NCBI RefSeq assembly: GCF_024721155.1
Contig: NZ_JAHVAP010000008.1
Coordinates: 372,001-436,000, forward strand
Source: Mucilaginibacter phenanthrenivorans
GTDB lineage: Bacteria > Bacteroidota > Bacteroidia > Sphingobacteriales > Sphingobacteriaceae
Reading direction: 5' to 3'
DNA length: 64,000 nt
The notes under the pieces were generated by a model. The model was not told where the DNA came from. It ran no database searches and saw nothing but the letters and a program-made list of their open reading frames with translations. A program made the position numbers and the translations under genes. Positions 44,927 to 53,482 of this stretch are shown here, piece after piece. The stretch's first letter is position 1; every line of letters begins with the position of its first letter.

Positions 44927-46513
44927 CTATCTTTTCAACTTAGCGGCATACAGTACATACTTGTCGCTCAGCATAGATAAGTTAAACCCAGTATAGCCGG
45001 GGAATGATTTCATGATCAGCTTTTCTTTTGGTCCATTGTAGCTTTCGGGCAATACAATAAACAGCGGACCTGCAAAACCATCATATGTGTAGTCATCCAT
45101 ATCTATTTTAAAATCATCGGCAATGGGCGACAACGTGATAACCCGGTTGTGCATGATCTCGAGTCCTAAATCGTTTGAAATAAAAACGAATACTGCATTC
45201 TTATTCTCCCGGTCGAGTTTCATCACTGCGTTAAGTGAGTGCTGATCAATATTGATTTGCGAGATGCCTGTGCTGCCTTTGGCGCTCAGGTTTTTATTAA
45301 TGCTGAATCCTTTAAATAGATAGCTAAAACTATACGCAGCTATGCAAAGGCACAGCATAGTAAATGCCACCTGGTAAATGCGTTTTGATTGGGTTATTAA
45401 GTAGATAATTCCCGGTACGACTAAAATGCCGATGATCCGGAAATGCCTTGCCTCGTAGGAGATATTCAGCTGCCTCAAATAAATTACCCCGAAAAAGAGG
45501 AATGCCGCACCATAAAAAACAAGGACAAATAATTTGTAATTACTGTTCGGAACCTTGCGGACGATAGTAATAACCAACCATACACTTAATATTGCCAGTA
45601 CTACAACTATCAATACAGCCCATTGATGTGCCACCATCGGCTTGCCAAAATTGAAAAGTAGCCCGTGGAAAAAATCGTCCAATGAAAACCCGGAAAGTAA
45701 TGGGGTAGCAAGCGGGAATGTAAAGGTTTCGGCAGCAAATTTAATTCCCTTTGAAACACTGGCAGGGCTCTGGCCTTTGGAGAGGAAAAATATATAAATG
45801 CTGCCCACCGATAGTGCAGCAGGAATACCTATCCATAATCCTTTTTTTAGCCATTCGATAATGCCGGCGCTACCTGATGATAGCCTGACCCACAAACAGC
45901 AAAGCCCTGCGGCGTACATCCATAAAAAGGATGATTTGCAGAAGAAGCCGATCCACCCCGATAGGAGAACAAAAAGTAAAAGCTTCCAGTCTGTTTTTCG
46001 CAGGACGACGCAGCCATATAAGAACCAGCCCTCAAAAGCAAAAATCAGTACCTCGCCGCCGCTGTAAAACACATAAGGAACAAAGAAGGCAAAGGCCAGC
46101 TGGCAAATGATAAATAAAAGACTCAACACAGAAACAAATGGCGTAAAGCCGATCTTTTTAAAGAACGTATAAAAACCGGCGAGCCCACAGATTTGAGCGA
46201 GCGCAACCGTTATTGAAAGTGCCTGCCCTGTGTTAACACTTGAAATTAGCTTAAAAAAGTAGGGCACTAAATATTGACCGGGCGACCACCAGACCATATA
46301 TTCATCGTAGTTTTGAGTAATATCACTCTGATCAGGAGCTGTAAAAACGTTAAACGGTCCGCCTAAATTCATGCAGCGCAGTACATGCAAACCATTCGCC
46401 GCATCCGGAAAAAGGGCAGGAGGGATAAAGAACAGGACAGTGCCTAAAACGAACACTGTAATTCCTGTCCCTAATAATATTAATTTATGTCTGTTGCCTG
46501 AAGGCGGTAACAT
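44927..46513 (-). CDS. Polytopic membrane protein, GT-C-like, unknown function
   Basis: Start placed at the ATG at 46513 (MLPPSGNRHK), 528 residues; the frame extends 16 codons further only to a TTG inside the upstream gene. About ten hydrophobic helices are followed by a ~110-residue soluble C-terminal domain (HSLNAVMKLDRENKNAVFVFIS). An early periplasmic loop holds acidic residues (FPDAANGLHVLRCM, NYDEYMVWWSPGQY), as in GT-C glycosyltransferases using polyprenyl-phosphate sugars. I do not recognise a family. It follows the outer-membrane protein gene after 7 bases and ends the exosortase-linked operon. Confidence 0.7.
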   Translation of the reverse strand: MLPPSGNRHKLILLGTGITVFVLGTVLFFIPPALFPDAANGLHVLRCMNLGGPFNVFTAPDQSDITQNYDEYMVWWSPGQYLVPYFFKLISSVNTGQALSITVALAQICGLAGFYTFFKKIGFTPFVSVLSLLFIICQLAFAFFVPYVFYSGGEVLIFAFEGWFLYGCVVLRKTDWKLLLFVLLSGWIGFFCKSSFLWMYAAGLCCLWVRLSSGSAGIIEWLKKGLWIGIPAALSVGSIYIFFLSKGQSPASVSKGIKFAAETFTFPLATPLLSGFSLDDFFHGLLFNFGKPMVAHQWAVLIVVVLAILSVWLVITIVRKVPNSNYKLFVLVFYGAAFLFFGVIYLRQLNISYEARHFRIIGILVVPGIIYLITQSKRIYQVAFTMLCLCIAAYSFSYLFKGFSINKNLSAKGSTGISQINIDQHSLNAVMKLDRENKNAVFVFISNDLGLEIMHNRVITLSPIADDFKIDMDDYTYDGFAGPLFIVLPESYNGPKEKLIMKSFPGYTGFNLSMLSDKYVLYAAKLKR

Positions 46514-46520
46514 GATAAGT

Positions 46521-47255
46521 TTATGGCCTGATGAGTTTTTTATAGGGTAGTGGGGTACCAAAAAAATATTTGAACCCTATCGTTAGTTCCCTGTATTGGT
46601 TGATAACGCTACTATTACTGCCTGAAATGGTATTGGTATAACCGTCGATGCCATCGCCAAACACAATGTGCTGAACATAGCCAATGTCTATGGCTGATCT
46701 GGGCTGATCATAGGAATCAAATAGCTTAAATTCATAACCTATCCGCAATGGAATTCCCAGGTTTACGCTTTTGTCTTTACCAGGACCTGGCAAAGGGGTG
46801 CCAATTGCGCCATTTTGAGGGATGACATTTGTACGCTGGGCCTTTATGCTGTTCGAAATAAATCCTGCACCGCTGCCAAAATAAAGATTTTTAATGGCGT
46901 TCAGGAAGGAGCTTTCACCATAGTTGATCAATTCTCCCAGGTGGATGTCAGCCTGTAGGTAGATACCAAAAAAATTATTGGAAAACTGGCGTCCGTACTT
47001 GTCCTTATCAATGGTAAGGCCGCCGCCGGATAATTGTCCCTTTTGGATTTCCAGGGAGACCGGTATATATGGGCTATAATTATAAATTAAATTTAAATTG
47101 GCTCCCAGCTTATTGTCCTGTCGCGGGACATGGCTGTAGGCGCGCATATAGGACAGGTCTGCACCTATTCCAAACGGATAATAATTAAAGCCGGTCTGGG
47201 CATTTGAAACCATGGCCGCACAAAGAAGGGCGAGGGAAAATAAAATTCTTTTCAA
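46521..47255 (-). CDS. Probable outer-membrane beta-barrel protein
   Basis: A 244-residue exported protein with signal peptide (MKRILFSLALLCAAMVSNAQ). The only plausible start is TTG at 47255; an in-frame stop lies 15 bases before it. The mature part shows alternating strands with Gly/aromatic residues (YYPFGIGADLSYMRAYS, LGANLNLIYNYSPYIPVSLEI, LTIGFKYFFG), as in 8-10-stranded barrels. Function is unknown; context suggests a part in surface polysaccharide display or a simple OM porin-like role. Confidence 0.65.
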   Translation of the reverse strand: MKRILFSLALLCAAMVSNAQTGFNYYPFGIGADLSYMRAYSHVPRQDNKLGANLNLIYNYSPYIPVSLEIQKGQLSGGGLTIDKDKYGRQFSNNFFGIYLQADIHLGELINYGESSFLNAIKNLYFGSGAGFISNSIKAQRTNVIPQNGAIGTPLPGPGKDKSVNLGIPLRIGYEFKLFDSYDQPRSAIDIGYVQHIVFGDGIDGYTNTISGSNSSVINQYRELTIGFKYFFGTPLPYKKLIRP

Positions 47256-47296
47256 ATCGAGTAAAATTGGTTAATTAGGGTGGTTGTATATTGGTG

Positions 47297-47335
47297 TTAA
47301 ATATAAAAAATATTTAATATATTATTTATATTTAA
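47297..47335. repeat. AT-rich inverted repeat before the OM protein gene
   Basis: TTAAATATAAA (47297-47307) pairs with TTTATATTTAA (47325-47335). It lies between the acetyltransferase stop and the OM protein start and may act as a weak terminator or promoter region. Confidence 0.35.
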
Positions 47336-47389
47336 TAATGCATCCGTGATATTTTGTTAGCGGGAGAACAGTTGCAACTCGTATTGGAG

Positions 47390-47953
47390 TTACCCAGCCT
47401 GATGGGAAACCAGCACCCTGTCGCGGATCTTCACCGCCGGGTTTCCCTGGTAAACAGAATAGGCATCAAGGTTTTTAGTAGCCACCGAACCACTGGTGAG
47501 CACAGCGTGTGATGCCACGGTTACACCAAGGTTGATCATTGCACCCGCACCGATCCAAACACCATCTTCCAGTGTCACGCCGGCGGTTATATTGAATGTT
47601 GTTTTTTTATAATCGTGGCTGCCGGTGAGTAAAACTGCCCCCTGTGACAGGCAGACATTACTGCCGACGCTAATTGGCACAAGGCAATCTATCCAAACAT
47701 TTTCGCCTATCCAGGTTTGGTTGCCAATAGTAAGGTGCCAGGGATATTTGACGTTCACCCCCGGTTTTATAGTAACAGCCTTACCGATTCTCGCCCCAAA
47801 TAAACGCAGTAAAAATACCTTGAAGTTACTTGACGGTACTAAGCTTGTCTTTAAAAACACAGCGTTTACATAAAACCAAAGCAGCCTTTTAAAAGCATTG
47901 CCCCCTGGATGAAACGGTGCATTATTATATAATGACAGATCAGTTTTTTGCAT
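47390..47953 (-). CDS. wcaF: WcaF-type hexapeptide acetyltransferase
   Basis: ATG at 47953 (MQKTDLSLYNNAPFHPGGN) is chosen over an adjacent GTG; 187 residues. Left-handed beta-helix repeats (IGKAVTIKPGVNVKYPWHLTIGNQTWIGENVWIDCLVPISVGSNVCLSQGAVLLTG) with the catalytic-region GSHDY and the C-terminal YQGNPAVKIRDR are typical of WcaF colanic-acid acetyltransferases. It probably O-acetylates the polysaccharide made by this cluster. Its start overlaps the end of the exosortase frame by 14 bases, so it was translated from the same message. Confidence 0.85.
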   Translation of the reverse strand: MQKTDLSLYNNAPFHPGGNAFKRLLWFYVNAVFLKTSLVPSSNFKVFLLRLFGARIGKAVTIKPGVNVKYPWHLTIGNQTWIGENVWIDCLVPISVGSNVCLSQGAVLLTGSHDYKKTTFNITAGVTLEDGVWIGAGAMINLGVTVASHAVLTSGSVATKNLDAYSVYQGNPAVKIRDRVLVSHQAG

Positions 47954-49420
47954 CACTTAGCGCATCAGTGCGTTTTACCCAAAAGTAAAGGGTAATGGCG
48001 ATAATTACATATATTATGATATTAAAAACGGTATGGTGGTCAACAATCCGGTTATCTTTTTTATGCCAGAACAGGGCAAGCAGCACAAAGCGTAAAACAT
48101 TTAAGAGCTCAATACCAAATATGCCGCTGACCAGGAAGATGATCTTCGATTTCAATTTTGCGGGATATGCCAAAACGAACGCCGCAAAAAAACTGATCAC
48201 ACCCAGGCCGAGGCAGGAGTATACCAGTTGTATAACGCCCCTGCCGGCTACCAAAAGTTAAAACTGATCACACCCAGGCCGAGGCAGGAGTATACCAGTT
48301 GTATAACGCCCCTGCCGGCTACCAAAAGTTCGTACTGATTGGTTACGGCAGTAAATCCAAACCAACCCAGTACAGCCGCACTGGCTTTTAACAAAAGCCA
48401 TCGTAAGCCTTGTATATAGTTCAGGTTATCGGCAAGAAATGCGCTGTAATGATTGCCTGGCGATGTAACGCCGAAAAAGAAGATGTTGAAATAGTAGAAC
48501 GCGGCGAAAAGTATCACGAATGACAGGATGAACCTTAACGGAGAATGCGCGGTGTCCACATTTTCGGGATTCTTCTTTTTAAGGATTTCATCAATCTTAA
48601 CATCAACAATAAGCCGGAACCAGAAGCCTTGCAGAAAGTGGAATATCACACCGGTTTGCCCGTCAAGAATCCCCAGCTGAAAAAATATACGATAGAGAAA
48701 ATATAACAAGGGCCTTACGTTGCGGGGCAGCTTCCACCATAGCTGTTTTAACCTGGCGGTACGTTCATCGGGCGAGCCCCAAAAATGCGGCTTTACCGTT
48801 TGAGACCGCATTTCCATCATCCGTTCCACTTCTTCCTGCGCAACAAGGTCGCTGTAGCGGTTGTGCTTTTCGATCCAAAAACTGATATTATTTTCCTTTA
48901 AGTTTTCTTCAAGGATAAAGCCGTTCTTCCAGATCTCAGTTTTGCCCGGCACAATAAACCGGTGGTCCATGTTCTCGTTCAAATCAGAATAGCCAACGCC
49001 ATACCGGATCATTTTAAGCAGGTAGAAAGGGTAATATCCGCCATGTTTTATCCACCGGCCTTTAAAAAAGTTTTTGCGGTTAAAATAGATTCCGTCAATT
49101 TTCTTATATTCTTCATCTTTAAAACTGCGTAAACGTTCATTTAGTTCGGGGGTTACCGTTTGGTCGGCGTCAAGGCAAATTACCCAGGGCGTTTTTATAT
49201 CGAAGTTTTTTAAAGCAAAATCCCATTGCTTTGGATGGTTTTCAAAAGCATGCTGTAAAATAGTTGCGCCATGTTCTTTTGCTATCGCGATGGTACCATC
49301 GGTGCTGCCTGAATCTACTATAAAAATAGCTGCCCCGAGGTTTTGGATAGAGGCAAGCAGTCGCGGCAAATGAATTTCTTCATTATAAGTGATTATAATA
49401 AATGAAAATTCGCTGTTCAC
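47940..49420 (-). pseudogene. GT2-exosortase fusion gene split by a 71-bp tandem duplication
   Basis: Residues ~1-280 are a family 2 glycosyltransferase of the WaaE-like type (FSFIIITYNEEIHLPRLL, IFIVDSGSTDGT, WVICLDADQTV), GTG start at 49420. In the same frame follows an exosortase domain (XrtY-like by context) from about residue 290. The first frame stops at 48248 just after one copy of the catalytic-Cys motif (YSCLGLG). The remaining exosortase, from a second copy of that motif, lies in another frame to 47940 (ELLNVLRF with the Arg, VDHHTVF with the His). Removing one 71-bp unit (48189-48259 or 48260-48330) gives one 469-residue protein with Cys379, Arg420 and His438/439. Exosortases cut and sort C-terminally tagged surface proteins. 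As read, the exosortase half is OFF, while the GT2 half may still be made. Confidence 0.85.
48189..48330. repeat. Perfect 71-bp tandem duplication inside the exosortase domain
   Basis: Bases 48189-48259 and 48260-48330 are identical and directly adjacent, each beginning AAAACTGATCACACCCAGG and ending GGCTACCAAAAGTT. The unit length is not a multiple of three, so two copies shift the frame while one copy keeps it open. The unit encodes LLVAGRGVIQLVYSCLGLGV and so covers the catalytic cysteine. Confidence 0.95.
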
Positions 49421-49606
49421 AGGTTAAAATAGATTAGTGGCATAAGATGTTCAGCGATCAATTCAATGGTAGCGCGCTCCGTAAAGGTAAAAAAGATACC
49501 GCGGGTGGAAATGCGAATTTGTTTAACCCGATATTGGACACTGTGTTTTTTAATTTTTGTTTAATAAAACAACAGTATATAAAAAAAATGAGATATTTTA
49601 GCCAAT

Positions 49607-50272
49607 ATGATGAATCAGTCTTTAGTTGTAAAAAAATACAACGAGTTGTGCCTGTTAAAAAGCGACATCAATGAATTGCTGCCTTTCTTAAAGGATTATG
49701 CCGGGAAGTCAAAGCATATCACCGAAATGGGCGTAAGAGACCCAACCTCAACCTATGCCTTTCTTGCAGGAGGCACTGAAAAACTTGTCAGTTATGATAT
49801 TAAAAGAAATGCTAATATATCAGAAGTGGAAGCCCTGGCACCGGGCGTTTTTACTTTTATTCTGCAAGACGTCCTGGAAGCAGACATCGAAGAAACCGAT
49901 TTCCTGTTCATCGATACTTACCATACTGCAACGCAGTTGGAAGGGGAATTGGCCAGGCATTCAGAGAAGGCGCGGAAGTATATTGGCCTGCATGATACCA
50001 GTACATTTTGGGAAACCGGCGAAGCGCCTTATGAAGGAATGGACCTGGACAAAGCTTGTGGCAAAGGATTAAAACATGCTGTTTTACCGTTTTTACGGAG
50101 AGGCGGATGGCGGGTGGCATTTATGACGGAAATTAATAACGGCCTGATTATTATGGAGCGGCGTAATTCCAATGTTTTTTCTGCTCAGGCGCTGAACCAC
50201 TGGAAATATTTGTTCTACTTACGTTCTGTCAGGTTCAGAAATTTATTGAAAAGGCTTTTTAACCGCAGCTGA
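49607..50272 (+). CDS. SAM-dependent methyltransferase-like protein
   Basis: A 221-residue protein, the only plus-strand gene in this cluster. It reads like a Methyltransf_24/CmcI-type fold: glycine-poor motif I (HITEMGVRDPTSTYAFLAGG), acidic end of strand 2 (LVSYDIKRN) and the FIDTYHTATQLEGELARHSEKARKYIGLHDTSTF region. The last compares with the IDxxHxYxxVxxEL...GG...HD stretch of such enzymes. It probably methylates or hydroxylates a sugar or other small substrate; the substrate is unknown. Two adjacent ATGs (49607 and 49610) are possible starts. It is convergent with the methyltransferase at 50320. Confidence 0.7.
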   Translation: MMNQSLVVKKYNELCLLKSDINELLPFLKDYAGKSKHITEMGVRDPTSTYAFLAGGTEKLVSYDIKRNANISEVEALAPGVFTFILQDVLEADIEETDFLFIDTYHTATQLEGELARHSEKARKYIGLHDTSTFWETGEAPYEGMDLDKACGKGLKHAVLPFLRRGGWRVAFMTEINNGLIIMERRNSNVFSAQALNHWKYLFYLRSVRFRNLLKRLFNRS

Positions 50273-50319
50273 AAAGCAAGTATAAGGAACTCCGGGTTAA
50301 TACCTGAACTTGAATTTAT

Positions 50320-50943
50320 TTATTTAATAAGTTTGGCTTTAATAATCATCGACATCCAAAAATAGGGAATACGACCACATCCGGTAAAACTGTTGAGGCT
50401 GAATCCTTTTTCTGTTAAAAGACGGCATAAGGTTCTTTTTGACCACAACTTTATATGTCCTCCAAGCCAAAGAGGATTCATATGGTTATCCCATTTATCA
50501 AATAAACTCAATGCCAGATTCTTTAAGTATCCATGGTAAGGCGTCGTAACGATGATCTGGCCACCGGGTCTCAAAACGTTTCGGCAAAAATCGATAAATC
50601 CTTCCGGATCATACAGATGTTCAATTACTTCCGTTGAGATAATGGTATCGAATGCTAAAGCTTGCAATGCTTCCGGTAACCGGCCGGAAGAAAGGTCCTG
50701 AACAAAGAACCTTCCAGGGTTCGTCTTATTGGCGAGGGCTATCCCATTTTTAGAGGCATCTGTTCCATATGCATCAAAACCTTGACTGATCAAATAGTTG
50801 ACCAGGTATCCATTGCCACACCCTAAATCAAGAATACACTGGTTTGCTGATTTGTCCAGCATTCGAAGCAGGGGAGCTAATTGGTAACCGAAATTATGAG
50901 TTGGTTTCGCGTTATAAAAACCATAGTCTTTGTATCCCGTCAT
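50320..50943 (-). CDS. Class I SAM-dependent methyltransferase
   Basis: A 207-residue enzyme with clear motif I (ILDLGCGNGYLVNYL), acidic end of strand 2 (GTDAS), motif post-II (FDTIISTEVIEHLYDPEGF) and LRPGGQIIVTTPYHGYLKN. It is in the Methyltransf_11/23 group, like sugar O-methyltransferases of polysaccharide clusters. Its ATG overlaps the stop of the upstream glycosyltransferase as ATGA. The exact acceptor is unknown. Confidence 0.88.
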   Translation of the reverse strand: MTGYKDYGFYNAKPTHNFGYQLAPLLRMLDKSANQCILDLGCGNGYLVNYLISQGFDAYGTDASKNGIALANKTNPGRFFVQDLSSGRLPEALQALAFDTIISTEVIEHLYDPEGFIDFCRNVLRPGGQIIVTTPYHGYLKNLALSLFDKWDNHMNPLWLGGHIKLWSKRTLCRLLTEKGFSLNSFTGCGRIPYFWMSMIIKAKLIK

Positions 50944-52079
50944 TTTTTTATACTTTGCTGATACATTTCCATATATTTTTTTACCAGGTTGCCCTCTTCA
51001 AAGTCCGTAAAGATAATCCCCGGGGCTATGCGCCTGATTTCTTCAACTTCCTTCACGCGCTCGTTTATAATTAAATTTATGACAGAGGCTACCGAACTTT
51101 CGCTTGTCTGGCAAATCCAGCCCAACCTTTTACTGTTGACATAGGCTGCAAGCCCGACTTCTTCGCTAATCAGGACAGGTGTACCCACGCTTAAACTCTC
51201 GATGACGGCATTTCCAAAATTTTCGTCATAAGACGGCAGCACGAAAAGATCGTGGTTTTGGAGTACCTCGAATTTATGCCTGTTCTGGAAACCGATCCAT
51301 TCAATTTTGCCTGCAACATTTCTATCAATTGCAAACGCCTTCAAATGTTTTACATATGCCTCATCACCGCTTCCTGCGATGGTAAGCTTACAAGTAACAG
51401 GCAGCAGCGCGAGTGCACCGATAAGTAATTCCAACCCTTTCTTTTCTTCGATTCGTGAAAGAAAAAGCAGTTTGAAACAGGATGTCCGTTCTTTAAAGGT
51501 TGGCATGGCAGGGGCAGGTAGCTCAATGAAATTTGGAAGGGTAACCATGATTCTTGGATGAATCAGGATTTTAACGGCATCATTTTCCCGCTGGGACGTC
51601 ACATGCAGGAAACATGATTTTAGAAGCGGCTTACTTACCAGGTGATGAATCAACGCTTTGATTCCTGAATTTTTATTACGGAACGAATAAGGGCTTAAAG
51701 TGCCCCTGGGCGAAACGATAACAGGAACCCGTTTCAACAGGCAAATAAAGCAGGATAGTACGGATACTAAATTCCACCAGGCATGGATATGTATTACATC
51801 AAATTTTTGCGCATCTACCCACAACTGTTTCAGCAAAGCCGGAGAAAAATGGGTGTGATCACCAGTAACCCTTTTGAAATAAGTTACTGGTACGCCGTCA
51901 ACTTTTACCTTTTTACCATTTTTGACCGGTAATTCGCTGCTGCCATTCGCCGTCGTGGTAAACACTTCCACCCCAATTCCCGCCTTCACCAATTGTTCGC
52001 TCAACGCAGAAACCGACCTGGTGGGACCACCGTAAACAAAAGCAGGCTTGTAAGCGGCGCAAATCTGTAAAATTCTCAA
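50940..52079 (-). CDS. Glycosyltransferase family 4 (XrtY-cluster type)
   Basis: A 379-residue GT-B transferase. It begins RILQICAAYKPAFVYGGPTRSVSALSEQL, which recalls the glycosyltransferase annotated with exosortase Y clusters (XYAG1); that identity is from memory and should be treated as probable. Donor-domain signatures are LLFLSRIEEKKGLELLIGALAL and SYDENFGNAVIESLSVGTPVLIS. The start seems to be TTG at 52079, overlapping the Wzy-like stop as TTGA, with no ATG nearby. Donor and acceptor are unknown. Confidence 0.85.
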   Translation of the reverse strand: MRILQICAAYKPAFVYGGPTRSVSALSEQLVKAGIGVEVFTTTANGSSELPVKNGKKVKVDGVPVTYFKRVTGDHTHFSPALLKQLWVDAQKFDVIHIHAWWNLVSVLSCFICLLKRVPVIVSPRGTLSPYSFRNKNSGIKALIHHLVSKPLLKSCFLHVTSQRENDAVKILIHPRIMVTLPNFIELPAPAMPTFKERTSCFKLLFLSRIEEKKGLELLIGALALLPVTCKLTIAGSGDEAYVKHLKAFAIDRNVAGKIEWIGFQNRHKFEVLQNHDLFVLPSYDENFGNAVIESLSVGTPVLISEEVGLAAYVNSKRLGWICQTSESSVASVINLIINERVKEVEEIRRIAPGIIFTDFEEGNLVKKYMEMYQQSIKK

Positions 52080-53482
52080 ATTTCTTCCAGTATGTTTTTA
52101 GATCTCAGTATTTTAAAAATAAGCAGCATCGTTATGTAACTCCAAAAAACAGAATTAAATAAAAATTCAAAACTTAATCCCCGCCACATGATCTGGAAAA
52201 GGCCGCTAAATATCAAAGCCGTACCCAAAACATACCCGCCGAATAATCTTTCTGCCTTAATGGCTATTATCTGCGCTGCAGCACCGTATGCAAAAAGGAA
52301 AATAAAAACGCCCCAGCCACCAAAAGACAGGTAGGCATCCACAATAAAAGCAGGCTTCGCGGAAACATTAGAGAAGCGGTTCACGACACCCGCATTATAA
52401 ACACGCTGCATAACCATATCTTCCGTGACCGGCTTACCAGGCCAAAATATGCGTGGCACCAGAGCGATCGCCGATTGCTTTAATAAGACCGTACCATAGA
52501 AGTCGATCCTTTGCGGCGTTGAAGAGACATACCAGGTAAACATTTCAATTTCGCTCAGTCTGGAAACCAGAAAAGCCCAGTTGGTATTTTCTGCATCATC
52601 GTTATTCAATGTTGCATCCAAAGCGATCTTGGATGCATTTTCCGACGTTTCATCTCCCGACCATGCATTTTGTCTGAAAGAGGAAACGTAGGCTGGTAGA
52701 AAAACAAATAAAAGCAGGAGGGCTGGAAAAAAGATAATCGTTACCAATTTTTTGTAATTGGGGTAGAGAAAAATACCAAGGACCAGTACGCTAAGAATAA
52801 TGGGCTCTTTAAAGCCGGAAATGAAAGCCTGGTAGAAATTAAAAAGATATAGCGAAAGACAAATCAGCGTGTTCGGGATTTTTTTCAGGGGGATCGCCAG
52901 CGCCAGTGCGAGTGTTCCCGAAATAAAGCTAAGGGATGAAAATTGAAAATAAAACTGAGACAGGCCCGGAACTTTCAAAAACAGCAAAGAAACGGGGAAT
53001 GACAAGAGTGCAATAATCATTAACAAATTGGCCAGTTTACCTTTTTCCACATAATATTTTTGTTTAACAGGATATTTCATAAAATATAAAATTCCTGATA
53101 CGAATGCTGCATGGCCGAGGCAGTAATATCGCTGGCATTGGGCGGTAAGCTCCAGCACTTCATGGTTTACCGTTAAAAAAGGGTTTGTTTTACTCGAATA
53201 TTCATACCCCAGGACATTAATAAAAAAGAATATTGACGTACAACACATGTAACCGGCAAATATAACCTGCACTATGATGATCGGACGCATGATCTGTTCG
53301 GCTAAGCTTCTGTCGTTTGGCAGGGGTTTTATTTTACCGCTAAGGGTAATATAAAAAATAAAAAACGATCCCAGCCATGCAATAAAATAGGAAATTTCGG
53401 GCGAAGACGCCAGCAATGAAGAAAAGATCCATGGAAGGTATAATAAAATATATTTACCGTAATTTTCCTTTTCAGTCATCAT
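52076..53482 (-). CDS. Wzy-like polymerase, exosortase-cluster type
   Basis: A 468-residue membrane protein with about ten to twelve hydrophobic helices and a central charged periplasmic loop (QNAWSGDETSENASKIALDA, then WAFLVSRLSEIEMFTWYVS). The sequence and its place beside an exosortase-domain gene fit the exosortase Y-associated Wzy-like family. It probably polymerises the repeat units made by the neighbouring transferases. Two adjacent ATGs are possible starts. It overlaps the upstream GT gene by 11 bases and the downstream one by 4. Confidence 0.78.
   Translation of the reverse strand: MMTEKENYGKYILLYLPWIFSSLLASSPEISYFIAWLGSFFIFYITLSGKIKPLPNDRSLAEQIMRPIIIVQVIFAGYMCCTSIFFFINVLGYEYSSKTNPFLTVNHEVLELTAQCQRYYCLGHAAFVSGILYFMKYPVKQKYYVEKGKLANLLMIIALLSFPVSLLFLKVPGLSQFYFQFSSLSFISGTLALALAIPLKKIPNTLICLSLYLFNFYQAFISGFKEPIILSVLVLGIFLYPNYKKLVTIIFFPALLLLFVFLPAYVSSFRQNAWSGDETSENASKIALDATLNNDDAENTNWAFLVSRLSEIEMFTWYVSSTPQRIDFYGTVLLKQSAIALVPRIFWPGKPVTEDMVMQRVYNAGVVNRFSNVSAKPAFIVDAYLSFGGWGVFIFLFAYGAAAQIIAIKAERLFGGYVLGTALIFSGLFQIMWRGLSFEFLFNSVFWSYITMLLIFKILRSKNILEEI

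Noticed and set aside
49447..49674. 75-codon plus-strand frame ahead of the methyltransferase-like gene
   Set aside because: Overlaps the well-supported gene starting at 49607 in another frame and has no family features.
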